Shown: one piece after another, positions 1-10,591 of the stretch
Layout of the letters: every line of letters starts with the position of its first letter
How positions within the stretch are numbered: position 1 is the first letter of the stretch
DNA from: Xenopus tropicalis
Lineage: Eukaryota; Chordata; Amphibia; Anura; Pipidae
DNA: 64,000 nt
NCBI RefSeq assembly: GCF_000004195.4
Contig: NC_030683.2
Span: forward strand, 50,667,358 to 50,731,357
Reading direction: 5' to 3'
Translations under genes and position numbers: made by a program
Notes under the pieces: model-generated
Told to the model about the DNA's origin: nothing
The model's database searches: none
Seen by the model: the letters and a program-made list of their open reading frames with translations, nothing else

Positions 1-103
1 TGCTAACAGACACCAACTCTAAATAACCTTAAAAGAAACGAGTATGGTATAAGTAAGAAAGAAAGTAAGGCAACTTATAAATGCAGCATTTACACTTAAC
101 ATG

Positions 104-235
104 TCAAATCCTACAAATTTTACTTTTGTCCTGATATTCTTTCAGCACGCCAAGCAATTCTTGCGCTAACAAGACCAATAAATTGATACGTGTCCTTTCA
201 AGGTTGGCGATTTCATCTTGATGAGACGTAACTGA
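104..235 (-). CDS. Secreted-protein candidate, last visible exon
   Basis: The exon follows a long pyrimidine tract ending TCTTTTAG. It is open for 43 codons to TGA at 104-106. Leucine, isoleucine and valine spacing (IANLERTRINLLVLLAQELL) suggests an amphipathic helix or coiled coil, and one Cys lies three residues from the end. A weak GTAAAA donor inside the exon near 121-127 means the true 3' end might differ. No AATAAA signal is visible before the window edge. Confidence 0.5.
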   Translation of the reverse strand, partial: SVTSHQDEIANLERTRINLLVLLAQELLGVLKEYQDKSKICRI

Positions 236-3200
236 CTAAAAGACAAGAAAAAAGGTTTTTAAAAACAGTGAATAGGGAATTTTAAGTTAAATTATATTAT
301 GCATACTCCTTTGCCCAAAATACCCCCTGTGTTTTTTAGGAAACCCAAGTATTCATTATATATTATTCCTTTACTCTTTTTCTTTTTAGAGGGAAAGTTA
401 AGATTCTTAGGTGAATTTTGATCAATAGTTGAAATAAATTTCACCACAGGTTTTCATGGGGAAATGTCACCTCTCTTACTTTCTACAGAAGAGCACTAGG
501 GTCAGGAAAAATAAAATCTGTTGAATAAATATGCTTTTAATCTCATAAATACAAATAAAAATAAAATGTACAAAAATTTTGATTTTTTAAAGTTATAATT
601 ATGAGATTAAAAATCATCATTTTCGATATTTTGTACTAAACTCATAATTTCAGCTTTTTAAAGTCATAATTCTACAGAATTTTTTTCTGCTGGCCCCAGT
701 GCTTCTCCATAAACGCAAATCACTTGTATGGGATTTTTAGGGGCATATTCTTTTTTTATTTCAGGCAGTTCAAGAACCCACTAGGAATGACGCTATTTTG
801 GACCTGGTGATTTCTAATAATAATGAACTTATCTCTAACATTTGTGTGGGTGAGCATTTGGGGAACAGTGATCACAACATGGTCTCCTTTGAGATAATGC
901 TGCAGAGACAGCGCTATAAGGGAGTAACTAAAACACTCAATTTTAGACGTGCAGACTTTGCCAGTATAAGGGCATCTCTGCAATGTGTCAACTGGGAAAG
1001 GCTTTTCATGGGGTTAGACACAGAAGGAAAATGGAACATCTTTAAAACATTGCTTTGCAGGTATACACAACAGTATATTCCCCTTGTAAGCAAGGAGAGG
1101 CATCGCAAAGCAAAACCTTTATGGCTGAATAAAAGTGTTATTGTCGAGGTTGGTAAGAAAAAACGTGCTTTTAGGGCATTCAAGTTAGCTGGGACAGCGG
1201 AAACTTTCATCAGGTACAAGGAAGCAAATAAAGCATGCAAAAAAGCTATCAGGCAAGCTAAAATAGAGATGGAAAGGGATATTGCAGCTAGGAGTAAAAA
1301 GAATCCAAAATTATTTTTTAATTATGTGAATAGTAAAAAAATGAAGCAAGAAGGGGTGGGAACTTTATTATCACGGGGGGGTACGTTGGTTGATGAAAAC
1401 GGGGAAAAAGCTGAAATTTTGAACTCTTATTTTTCATCTGTCTATACATCTGAGGAGCCAGATAATGAAGGCTTCCCTTGTAATATGCCCAGTTCTAGTA
1501 ATTTAGCTACTGACGCGTGGGTCACTCGGGAGGAAATTCAAAAGAGACTTGAACATGTAAAGGTAAACAAAGGTCCAGGGCCGGATGGGATTCATCCCAG
1601 GGTATTAAATGAGCTGAGCGCTGTGATTGCCAAACCTCTTCACTTAATTTTTCAGGATTCATTGAGGTCTGGCATGGTGCCAAGAGACTGGCGGATTGCT
1701 AATGTGGTGCCGTTATTTAAAAAGGGATCCCGTTCTCAGCCTGAAAACTATAGGCCTGTTAGTCTGACATCAGTAGTAGGAAAACTTTTGGAAGGGGTAA
1801 TAAGGGATAGGGTACTTGAATACATTGCAGTTCACAATACTATTAGTTTGTGCCAGCATGGTTTTATGCGTAACAGATCTTGCCAGACTAATTTAGTTGC
1901 CTTTTATGAGGAGGTGAGTAGGAACCTTGATGCTGGAATGGCAGTTGATGTCATCTACTTGGACTTTGCTAAAGCGTTTGATACAGTACCTCACAGAAGG
2001 TTAATGATCAAATTAAGGAATATTGGCCTAGAACATAATATTTGTAATTGGATAGAGAACTGGCTGAAAGATAGAGTACAAAGAGTGGTTGTAAATGGAA
2101 CATTTTCTAATTGGACCAGTGTGGTTAGTGGCGTACCGCAGGGGTCAGTCCTTGGTCCTTTGCTGTTTAACTTGTTTATTAATGACCTGGAGGTGGGCAT
2201 AGACAGTATTGTTTCTATTTTTGCTGATGACACTAAATTGTGCAAAACTATAAGTTCCATGCAGGATGCTGCCGCTTTGCAGAGCGATTTGACAAAATTA
2301 GATAACTGGGCAGCAAACTGGAAAATGAGGTTCAATGTTGATAAGTGCAAAGTTATGCACTTTGGTAGAAATAATATAAACGCAAACTATCTACTGAATG
2401 GTAGTGTGTTGGGGGTATCCTTAATGGAGAAGGATCTAGGGGTTTTTGTTGATAACAAGTTGTCTAATTCCAGGCAGTGTCATTCTGTGGCTACTAAAGC
2501 AAATAAAGTGCTGTCTTGTATAAAAAAGGGCATTGACTCAAGGGATGAGAACATAATTTTGCCCCTTTATAGGTCCCTGGTAAGGCCTCACCTTGAGTAT
2601 GCAGTGCAGTTTTGGGCTCCAGTCCTTAAGAAGGATATTAATGAGCTGGAGAGAGTGCAGAGACGTGCAACTAAACTGGTTAAGGGGATGGAAGATTTAA
2701 ACTATGAGGTTAGACTGTCGAGGTTGGGGTTGTTTTCTCTGGAAAAGAGGCGCTTGCGAGGGGACATGATTACTCTGTACAAGTACATTAGAGGGGATTA
2801 TAGGCAGTTGGGGGATGTTCTTTTTTCCCATAAAAACAATCAACGCACCAGAGGTCACCCCTTTAGATTAGAGGAAAGGAGTTTCCATTTGAAGCAGCGT
2901 AGGTGGTTTTTCACGGTGAGGGCAGTGAGGTTATGGAATGCCCTTCCTAGTGATGTGGTAATGGCAGATTCTGTTAATGCCTTAAGAGGGGCCTGGATGA
3001 GTTCTTGATCAATCAGAATATCCAAGGCTATTGTGATACTAATATCTACAGTTAGTACTAGTGGTTGTATTTATAGTTTATGTATGTGAGTGTATAGATT
3101 GGTAGGTGTGGGTTAGATGTGCTGGATTTACTTGGATGGGTTGAACTTGATGGACACAGGTCTTTTTTCAACCCTATGTAACTATGTAACTATGTAACTA

Positions 3201-6200
3201 TGTAAAAGGTATGGCGAGAATAAAGGTAATACTGTAAGCGAGAATGATAAATAATACAGCTAGAAATTTGTACCTACCTACTAATGAATAGAAAGCACTG
3301 GAATTTGCCTTTGGTTACTTGTGGCTCTATTTCATCTTTTGATAAATATGCTACATAAGATCCTCACTAGAGTGAGCAGCAGTTGGAAAGGACAGAAGAA
3401 GCTGGGTGCTTACATACATTCAAGAAAACTACACCAAGTCACTGGTTCAGATATGTAGATGATACTTGGGTTAAAATTAAATCTCATGATGTGGCAGCCT
3501 ATACATAACACAACTCAGTGGACAATAAGTTCACAAGGGAAGATGTCCATGATAACCAACTTGCTTTTTTGGACTGTTTGATATCCATCCAAGGGGGTGT
3601 AAACCTGGTGTCATTAAAACTCTACATCACTGGGTGGAAAGTATGACAGATTCCAAGAACAAGGAGCACAAACAAAATCTCAGAGGAGCACTGAAAGCTT
3701 GTGGCTACCCAGACTTGGCCTTTGTCACAACAACAGCAACTAAACCCAACAGGAACACAAAAAAAAAAAATATCTGTCCTGAGACACAGAGTAGGCACAA
3801 TATAGTCATCTCATATGTAGCTTGAGTTTCAGAGAAACTTGGAAGGATTTTCAACAAACACTACATCCCTGTGTTTTTTAAACCTAGCAACAAACTGCGA
3901 CAAAAAATGTTACACCCAAAGGATCAAACATCAAAAGCAATCAAAACAAAGCAATGTAGTATACGCAGTCCAGTGTAGTGAGGAGTGCACAGACCTAGCT
4001 CACCAAGCAAATGGCTCCACATAGGAGGGTGAAATCTACAGGGCAAGTCTCATCTGTCTTTCTACACCTAAAAGACAAGGGATAATCCTTTGAAGATAGT
4101 GATGTCCATATTTTGGACAGGGAAGACCATTGGTTTGAACAAGGCATTAAAGTAGATGTTAGATGTGATGGTATAAAGGAGTAAAGGTAGATGTAAGACT
4201 ACTGGTTTGAATGAAGCGTAATGGTACATGTTAGATGTAAAGTTGTAAAGGCAAAGGCATAAAGGTAGATGTAGACAGGGATGTAGGATAGGGAAAACAA
4301 CTGGTTGAACGAGGCGCAAAGGTAGATGTTAGATGTAAAGGTGTTAAGGTAAATTCGTAAAGGTACAGGTATGGGATCCCTTATCTGGAAACCTGTTATC
4401 CAGAAAGCTCCGAATAACGGAAAGCCCGTCTTCCATAGACTCCATTTTAATCAAATAATTCGGAATTTGAAAACTGCTTTCCTTTTTCTCTCTAGTAATA
4501 ACACAGTAACTTGTTATTGATCCCAACTAAGATATAATTACCCCTTATTGGAGGCAAAACAATCCTATTGGGTTTAGTTAATGTTTTATTGATTTTTTAG
4601 TAGACTTAAGGTATGGAGATCCAAATTATGGAAAGACCCCTTATCCGGAATACCCTTGGTCCCGAGCATTCTGGATAATGGGTCCTATACCTGTACATGC
4701 AGACAGGGATGTAGGACAGGGAAGACCAATACGGTGTAAAGGTAGATGTTAGATGTAAAGGCATAAATGTAGATGTAGACAGGGATGTAGGATAGGGAAG
4801 ACCACTGGTCTGAATGAGGCGTAAAGGTAGATGTTAGATGTAAATAGTAGATGTACATGTAAAATGTTAAGGTACAGAAACTATATTTAAACAGGGGCAG
4901 GGGCATTCAACACCACCTGTCTGCTACACACAGTGCTGTTCTATCATCTGCACCCTTGCGGATTCATAACACTTCACACATCCATTCATGCATTTACTTC
5001 TACTAGGCATACAGGGCAGTTTTTGCAAACCTGAGTTTTAGCTGGCAGAGAAACACATGAAACCTATGGACAACACAGAAATGGACAACTGGGATTTTTT
5101 CTGCTAAAATCTGGCCAGTGTGAGCACTGAAAGATGGGTGATGTTGTGCCTATAAACGCTACTGGAACATGTGGCGAATGGCATAAAATGGGGAGGATAG
5201 CCTGTCATAGCTGACATTAGCAACAAAAAAACATATCCATACCCATATACATATGGCAACAATGGTTATCAAATTCAAAAGCCAATATTCATACATATGG
5301 CTAAAATATGCCTTTTTAAAAAAAAGTCTGAAAGTTTAATAATGCAGATCCAGAAGTTATGTTGGCTTAAAAAAATATAACAGAAAATGGAAAAGAAAAG
5401 GACAACTATAAAGACAGTACTGACTGACTGAGAAACAAATACTGACAACATGCACATGTATCCTTGTTAAAATGGCCTTTAAGATGCTAGTATGAGGGAG
5501 CTGACAAATAGGCTGATGCCTTATGTGTAATATGGGGCTTTATATAAATCAAATAAAAAATTTTCATAGAGGGAAATTTTACTATACATGCATATTAAAC
5601 CAGAGTAATATTAAACCATATTAATATAAAATCCACATTTCGCGTTGTACAAATGTATGTTAAAATATATGAAGCCTCACCTTACGCAAGTATAGTTGGT
5701 TTGCTAAACTTTGACCTTATTGTTAATATTTAAACACTAATGCAATTACTGGTTGAAGGGAGTTCTACAATATTAAAAATAACTAAAATTCAACAGTTAT
5801 AACTAAATACCAACAGTTATAACTAAATACCATCAGGAAAATAAAAATAATTTATTTAACAATTACACAATCACAGCCCATCCCTAATTCAAAATGCAAA
5901 ATGTATCTGGATTTGGGACAACTATAAACCCCAGAATTTATTTTCATCATGCCTTACCTTACTTGAAACCAAGGGGAAGTTAACAACTTAACAAACATAC
6001 AGTAAATAAAATACACCAGGAGTTCAGAATCAATGTGAAAATGGCCCAGCCTTGCCATGTTTCCATCAGATCAAAAGATAGATAGGGGAAACTGGAGGTG
6101 CTGCTTCCCGTGCTATTGATTGGTAAAAAGAATCTTTCTCCCTAATGGTCCTTTTCTCTATCTTCCTTTCCCTGAGATGCCCACAGCCTACCCAATATGG

Positions 6201-7718
6201 CACACCATTGTTAACCCTGTCCTTTCCTCCATTCTTTCTAATCCAGTCAAACCTTATTTTGTTTCAACTCCCACTTGGTTGGGGATACCTTCTAAAGAAG
6301 CAAAATACATACAATAATTGCACAACATACAGGCTACTTGCAAAAAACTAAATGGTGAAGTAAACAGTTCACTTTTTACTATACTATAATAAAGGGTATG
6401 TTTCTTTGTAAAAAAACATGCAATATACTGAATTTAGAAATGTTTTAAATAGTACCTTAATTATTTCAGTCAGCGATTCGGTTATGTTTTTGGAACTATC
6501 TGGATGAAAATCCACGGCTTTACTTTCTGTAATACAAGACAGTTACTAACAAATGTTTTCATTATTCATTGCACTGGCAGAAAGAGCACACATCGCCATG
6601 TTTAAAATACCTGTGCATGAATTCTAATAGGTAAATACAGTATCATTCAGTGGTATAATAATAGCGGAAGCAGACCCAGCTGATGTGGGGGCTCAGGGGA
6701 TAGGGTCCCCGGACAACTGGGTCTGCTTCCTCCATTGCTGCATATGAATATCCGCACTACGCCAGTGCTCAGGTAGGAGAGCAGGGATTTACATGCTAGC
6801 ATGTAAAGCCAGAAAGCCATAATGCAGAAAGCAATGCCATTCTCATAGTGTTACTTAAAGGGGACCTGCCACCCTATGAAACAATTCCTAATCCTCTTTT
6901 CTTGTTACTGGAGGATATGCCATGAAGGATGCAGAAGTACAGGTTATGCTAAATAAAGACTATAAGTAGTAAGAGGGAATGTGGGGAGTGGAAGTAAGTG
7001 CAGTATGTGAAGTGATTGTTATGCCAGTGACACAGAGGCATCGAAGGAAACATATGATTGACATTCAAGATCTCTAAATAGGTTTATATGAATAGGTTTA
7101 TAGGTATGAATTTATGGAATTCGTGGTCAAAATAAAAATGGATTTTAGTATGCAAACTTTTATTTCAGGGTCATTTCTTCATTTACTGTACATCTGTTTT
7201 CCTTTATATAAATACAGTAACTTGTACTTAACTATATAAATCCATTCAGACAGAAAGATAATATTGTTTTTAGAAACATTTAAATACATTTCTAGATATA
7301 TCTATGTTTTGTTCAGCACAGGTACGAAATACCAAGTACAGTGACTGTTTTGTACACTCTGGCTATGGAAATATGAAAATGCCTAGAAATGTTCCACTTT
7401 TTTACTATACAGATTTTACTTTATACATCAAAATTATTTTTACAATATTGGTAACTTTTCAGATTCAGTGGGGTAATTCATGAACACTGAGCAAACATAC
7501 TGATCTTTAGCCACAGGTAGGGTTTGCCACCACTGTTCTAGTTCTTCATGAAATATGCAACTCTTATTTAGTTCAATCACTTGTTTGCGCACATACTTAG
7601 ATAATAAATGGTTCTTTCAAATTAGTCTAAAAAATTCTCTGCAATTGCACTTACCAGTGGTACGCATGAAAGCTACAATACATAGGAAACCACAAAGAAG
7701 GCTGCGAGTGTTCCACAT
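104..7718 (-). CDS. Candidate small secreted protein gene (three exons)
   Basis: I do not recognise this gene. Three minus-strand exons join as 7718-7655, 6526-6456 and 235-104 into about 88 residues. Seen: exon 1 codes a signal peptide (MWNTR, then a hydrophobic core SLLCGFLCIVAFM) and ends in phase 1 at a GTAAGT donor. Exon 2 opens with the two bases that complete a Glu codon, stays open for 23 codons, holds an N-glycosylation sequon (Asn35-Ile-Thr) and ends in phase 0. Exon 3 begins in phase 0 after a strong polypyrimidine acceptor and codes a leucine-rich, coil-like segment ending SKICRI then TGA. Inferred: a short secreted helical peptide or protein. A further phase-0 exon in the 6.2-kb intron, or a 3' exon beyond the window, cannot be excluded. 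The human neighbourhood contains PLAC9, a similarly sized secreted protein, but I see no convincing sequence match. Confidence 0.5.
241..749. other. Intron sequence, nothing recognised
   Basis: AT-rich DNA inside the putative 6.2-kb intron of the secreted-protein gene. I see no exon, inverted-repeat element or LINE sequence here. Confidence 0.5.
750..3204 (+). mobile_element. CR1-type LINE, copy 1, 5'-truncated
   Basis: From about 750 the sequence matches the CR1 copy at 52920-55353 with only a few differences per hundred bases at most. It starts abruptly in the endonuclease region, the usual 5' truncation of LINE insertions, and ends in the family's 3' tail of ACTATGTA repeats. The near identity implies a recent insertion. 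It lies antisense to the surrounding candidate gene. Confidence 0.9.
798..3008 (+). pseudogene. CR1 ORF2 fragment (end of endonuclease, reverse transcriptase)
   Basis: One open frame covers the last part of the endonuclease, with the SDH motif intact, and the whole reverse transcriptase. Recognisable RT blocks are [40 protein letters not shown] and the catalytic FADD at 2220-2231. The N-terminal endonuclease is missing, so there is no natural start; the frame simply runs in from the truncated end. A one-base deletion near 2980 (CCTTAAG against CCTTTAAG in copy 2) shifts the last residues, so the C-terminus differs from the family. It cannot code a complete ORF2 protein. Confidence 0.85.
3370..4090 (+). 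pseudogene. Penelope-like retroelement remnant
   Basis: Conceptual translation in shifting frames gives FRYVDDTWVKI (catalytic YVDD at 3452-3463), then a stretch with TREDVHDNQLAFLDC, then VSEKLGRIFNKHYIPVFFKPS. The end resembles the linker and GIY-YIG endonuclease region of Penelope-like elements (VVYAVQCSEECTDL near 3956-4000). Stops and frameshifts are frequent and the GIY-YIG core is lost. The family assignment rests on motif order and is moderately sure. Confidence 0.6.
4090..4365 (+). repeat. Tandem array derived from the Penelope-like tail, left part
   Basis: Imperfect units of roughly 100 bp share the string GGGAAGACCATTGGTTTGAA followed by AAAGGTAGATGTTAGATGTA. The first unit overlaps the end of the Penelope-like coding remnant, so the array seems to have grown from its 3' end. 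It continues at 4694 after a MITE insertion. Confidence 0.65.
4366..4693. mobile_element. TA-flanked palindromic MITE, full copy 1
   Basis: It begins CAGGTATGGGATCCC and ends with the inverse TATACCTG, flanked by TA on both sides. The same family recurs complete at 29170-29477 and 45268-45594, with fragments at 15049, 37113 and 60165. The TA target suggests mobilisation by a Tc1/mariner-type transposase, which is an inference from the target site only. Confidence 0.8.
4694..4880 (+). repeat. Tandem array derived from the Penelope-like tail, right part
   Basis: The same units as 4090-4365 resume directly after the MITE (CAGGGATGTAGGACAGGGAA, then AAGGTAGATGTTAGATGTAA). The MITE therefore inserted into a pre-existing array. 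Confidence 0.65.
4881..6455. other. Intron sequence, mostly unique
   Basis: AT-rich sequence with no exon or element I can support. A 20-bp unit CAACAGTTATAACTAAATAC is present twice in tandem at 5791-5830. Confidence 0.5.
6456..6526 (-). CDS. Secreted-protein candidate, exon 2
   Basis: The 71-bp segment is preceded by TTGTATTACAG and followed by GTACTATT. It is open only in the frame set by exon 1 (two bases completing Glu, then 23 codons); the other two frames hit stops. It includes the sequon Asn-Ile-Thr and is acidic and polar overall, as expected for a mature secreted segment. Confidence 0.5.
6666..6730. repeat. Inverted repeat with 14-bp arms
   Basis: GGAAGCAGACCCAG at 6666-6679 is the exact inverse of 6717-6730, with a GC-rich spacer. 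It resembles the core of a hAT-type repeat (compare the GAAAGCAGACCC string near 14081), but termini and target duplication were not found. Confidence 0.5.
7655..7718 (-). CDS. Secreted-protein candidate, exon 1 (signal peptide)
   Basis: An ATG with a purine at -3 opens 21 codons plus one base. They read as a short polar start, a hydrophobic core and Arg-Thr-Thr, which fits a signal peptide. The exon ends CCACTG and is followed by GTAAGTGC, a strong donor. No TATA box or upstream non-coding exon could be assigned. Confidence 0.5.
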
Positions 7719-8033
7719 GGCTGGGTTACAGTGTAAAAACTTATTCTCCAGATGAACAGAAAAGCAAAGGACTTGATATGGAGGTGGCCTGAACTCTTGT
7801 GCAGTCTCTCATCCAAAGTCCTCTTTGTTTTGCAGACTGCAGATGTCTGATATGAAAAGGATTGCCTAATACTGGAGATCAGTGATGTGTGGGGGTGTGC
7901 ATGTCATGAATAACACTTCCAGTAAATTTCCTAAATTCCTGAAAGCCAATTACATTACATGCATTATAACAGGAAAACAAATACTAGACCCTGAAATTAC
8001 ATTTCTCGGGTTCACATACTGAACTGCATACAC

Positions 8034-9076
8034 CTCAAACTTTTTTAAACAGGGGGCCAGTTCACAGTCCCTCAGACTGTTGGGGGGCGGACTATTGTTT
8101 GGGAAAAAAAAAACATCAACAAATTCAATCAACGTTCTCCTATGCCCCAGCACATCACCACGTTGTGCAATCCCCAGAAAATAGTGGGGACACCCCTAAT
8201 TTTTATATTTACAAATGCACTGTGAAATGAAGAAATAAAGAAAAATATCTGTACTGGCCAGAGGGGCAGCTCTTCCCAGGTATGACAAGAAACAGTGAAA
8301 TTAATGAAAATTATAAAAAGAAATAGAAACATTGCTGAAAAAAACAATAGAAAAAAACTTGCAAACGTATTAGCTCAAAGACATGTGTAAAACACAGGGT
8401 CCAACGATACTGCAAAGCAGACACTAAGGGCCACAGATTTAGGTTTTAATTGCCAATTTTCTTAACTGATATTTATTTTATTATTTAATTTATGAATTGC
8501 TGGAAGTTAAATAGTACATTTTTACAAATGCAAATTCATACCATTAATGTAATTTGAAGTTAAAGTTAAACAGGACCATTCTTTATCTGCTGTGAAAAAC
8601 ATCTGATCATCTTTAAAGCACTGGCATTCCTTGGTCCATATGTCCTTTGCAAGCAATTCTGAAAGCTTATTATGGTTATTATTATTATTATATGCTTTGT
8701 AGATTGTATCAGTCTTTCTAAAAGTAGCATGCACTTCAGCACCTTCAAGTCAATATTATCAGAATATAAATATAAAATATGCATTTATAACTGGCAGATA
8801 AAAGAGTCCATTAGCCCACACAGTCTTACAAATATAATTTGACTGGTTGTACCTTTGTCGGCGTTCTGCTTTACCCCAGCGTGTCAGCCCGTACAGCAGT
8901 GACGTCACTGTGTAACGTTGCCTAACATGGTGACGTCACCGTGTTACGTGGTGTTAAGTGGCGACGTGCTGGGGCAGAATGCCAACACAGGTAATCGCTA
9001 GGGAGGAGGCAGCGTGCCGGGTAAATGGCCATGGGGGACCGCATCCGGCCCGTAGGTCGTAGTTTGAGGACCCCTG
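8034..9076. mobile_element. hAT (Charlie-like) DNA transposon remnant
   Basis: The right end, GTAGTTTGAGGACCCCTG at 9059-9076, is the classic hAT terminus. The left end has CCTCAAACTTTTTTAAACAGG but has lost its first bases. GCATACAC at 8026-8033 and GCATACAG at 9077-9084 are a 7-of-8 target duplication. No transposase could be read; short open frames inside do not match hAT motifs. Confidence 0.75.
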
Positions 9077-9778
9077 GCATACAGCTTCATTGATCAAAAT
9101 AAAACGTTTGTTTTAGCTATAAAGCAAAGTAGGCTATTCTGCACATTTTCAGGTGACAACCTGCCCAAGTAGTACCAGTGTTGTCAGGTGGTGGCAGAGG
9201 TGAATTTTAAATATAGTGAAGCCATTCTTTTAGGATGTGAAAAACACAGCAGGCAACTAGAAAAGGTCTTTGGCCAAATGTCTCTCCTGTAAAACTACTC
9301 CTATCTGTTGCACAATTGCATATCGGCCCAGTGCCTTTCCATGTGCCAACTGACAGGTGGATTCAGTGCCCATCTATGATGCTGAAACAAGGGGAAGATG
9401 GCAGAGGATTGTAGATAATACATACACATATATATATTTATGTATATACACTGGGTTCCTTGCAGACTACCAGTGAAAAAACACATCAATGTTTAGGTTC
9501 ACCCCTGTATTCACAACACTTCTTTGGAGGTATTGCTCAGCACACTCTAAACACATGGGGTGTCATTCATAAAGTTGGAGCATATTTCTATTGCAAATGG
9601 TTGTTTGCGCATGTTTTCCCCTAAACACTTACATTTTGCACTGCTGTGCCCTTCTTTGTTTTCCTTTCCCCTGTTTAAAGTTGTCTTCGGGTGCCCATAT
9701 AGGAAAAAGGCCTGATCTAAAGGGATTTAAATGTTTAGTATTTGTTCCTGATAGCAGGTTCTGTTGACTTTTCTTTTT

Positions 9779-10037
9779 CTGCTCTGGCACACGGGGAGAT
9801 TAGTCGCCCGCGGCAAAACTCCCTGTTCGCGGGCGACTAATCTCCCCGAGTTGCCTTCCCCCTGCCATCCCACCGGCGAACATGTAAGTCGCCGGTGGGA
9901 TGGCAGATGCGGCGGCACGATTTCGCGCAAATCGCCGAAAAAGACTCGCGAAGCTTTTTCGGCGATTTCCCGCAATTGCCCCGCCGCGAACAGGGAGTTT
10001 TGCCGCGGGCGACTAATCTCCCCGTGTGCCAGAGCCC
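9779..10037. mobile_element. GGGCTCTGGC-type MITE, copy 1
   Basis: The ends GCTCTGGCACACGGGGAG and CTCCCCGTGTGCCAGAGCCC are inverted repeats, and the interior is built of smaller palindromes with GGGCGACTAATCTCC. The same family occurs at 23553-23805, where a TAA duplication is clear. Here the flanks are degraded. Confidence 0.75.
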
Positions 10038-10439
10038 TTACTGTTTACTTATTTGTGCATGGTGCTGCTTATTTTAAACATTTATGGAATTTCTGACTCG
10101 GTAAGTCACATCCATAATGCTTACATATTATGTACTGATGTCATAAGTCATGAGATGAAATCCCAGGGACATGATGCGTGTAATGAACCATTCTTATGCC
10201 CCATAACCAAATATTATCACTTATTAGGTTATGTGTGTTGTGCAACACATTTTATTTGCTGTAGGCTGCTGGCTATTTTTCATTTGGTTGCTCAGTGCCA
10301 GGCAGTCGGTATAAAAGTTCAGTGGGTAAGTAATAACCAGTACAACAAATGTGACTAGTGAGGAAGTTAAACAACACTATTTTGCAATAGTAAGGAAACT
10401 GAAAGTGTAGATCTCTCAAGCAGGGATTTTTTCAGATAC

Positions 10440-10591
10440 TTGGGGGCCGATTCACTAAAGGTCGATACCGATTATCGCATGATTTTTTGTGTTAAGTTCC
10501 GAAGTCATTTTGCATGTGTTAATCTGCATATTGCATGTGCAAAAAAACACATCACCGCTAAGCGTTATTTCTAACACATTGCGTTAATTAG
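10440..10591. repeat. MITE end fragment (GGGGCCGATTCACTAA)
   Basis: This stretch starts like the palindromic frog MITEs that open with GGGGCAGATTTACTAA (see 39411). It is cut off at 10591 by the LTR copy A. The other end was not found. Confidence 0.4.

Noticed and set aside
5660..6010. Micro-exons for the secreted-protein gene (around 5686-5708 and 5958-5986)
   Set aside because: GT-AG borders exist, but the segments are only 23-29 bases long and would shift the frame of the last exon.
104..7718. Identity as plac9
   Set aside because: Size, signal peptide and general locus fit, but I see no residue pattern shared with the PLAC9 coiled region, and the orientation relative to mat1a differs from human.
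8522..8784. Minus-strand frames of about 70 codons
   Set aside because: They lie inside the hAT remnant, have no transposase motif, and contain a simple ATT-rich run translating to poly-Asn or poly-Ile.
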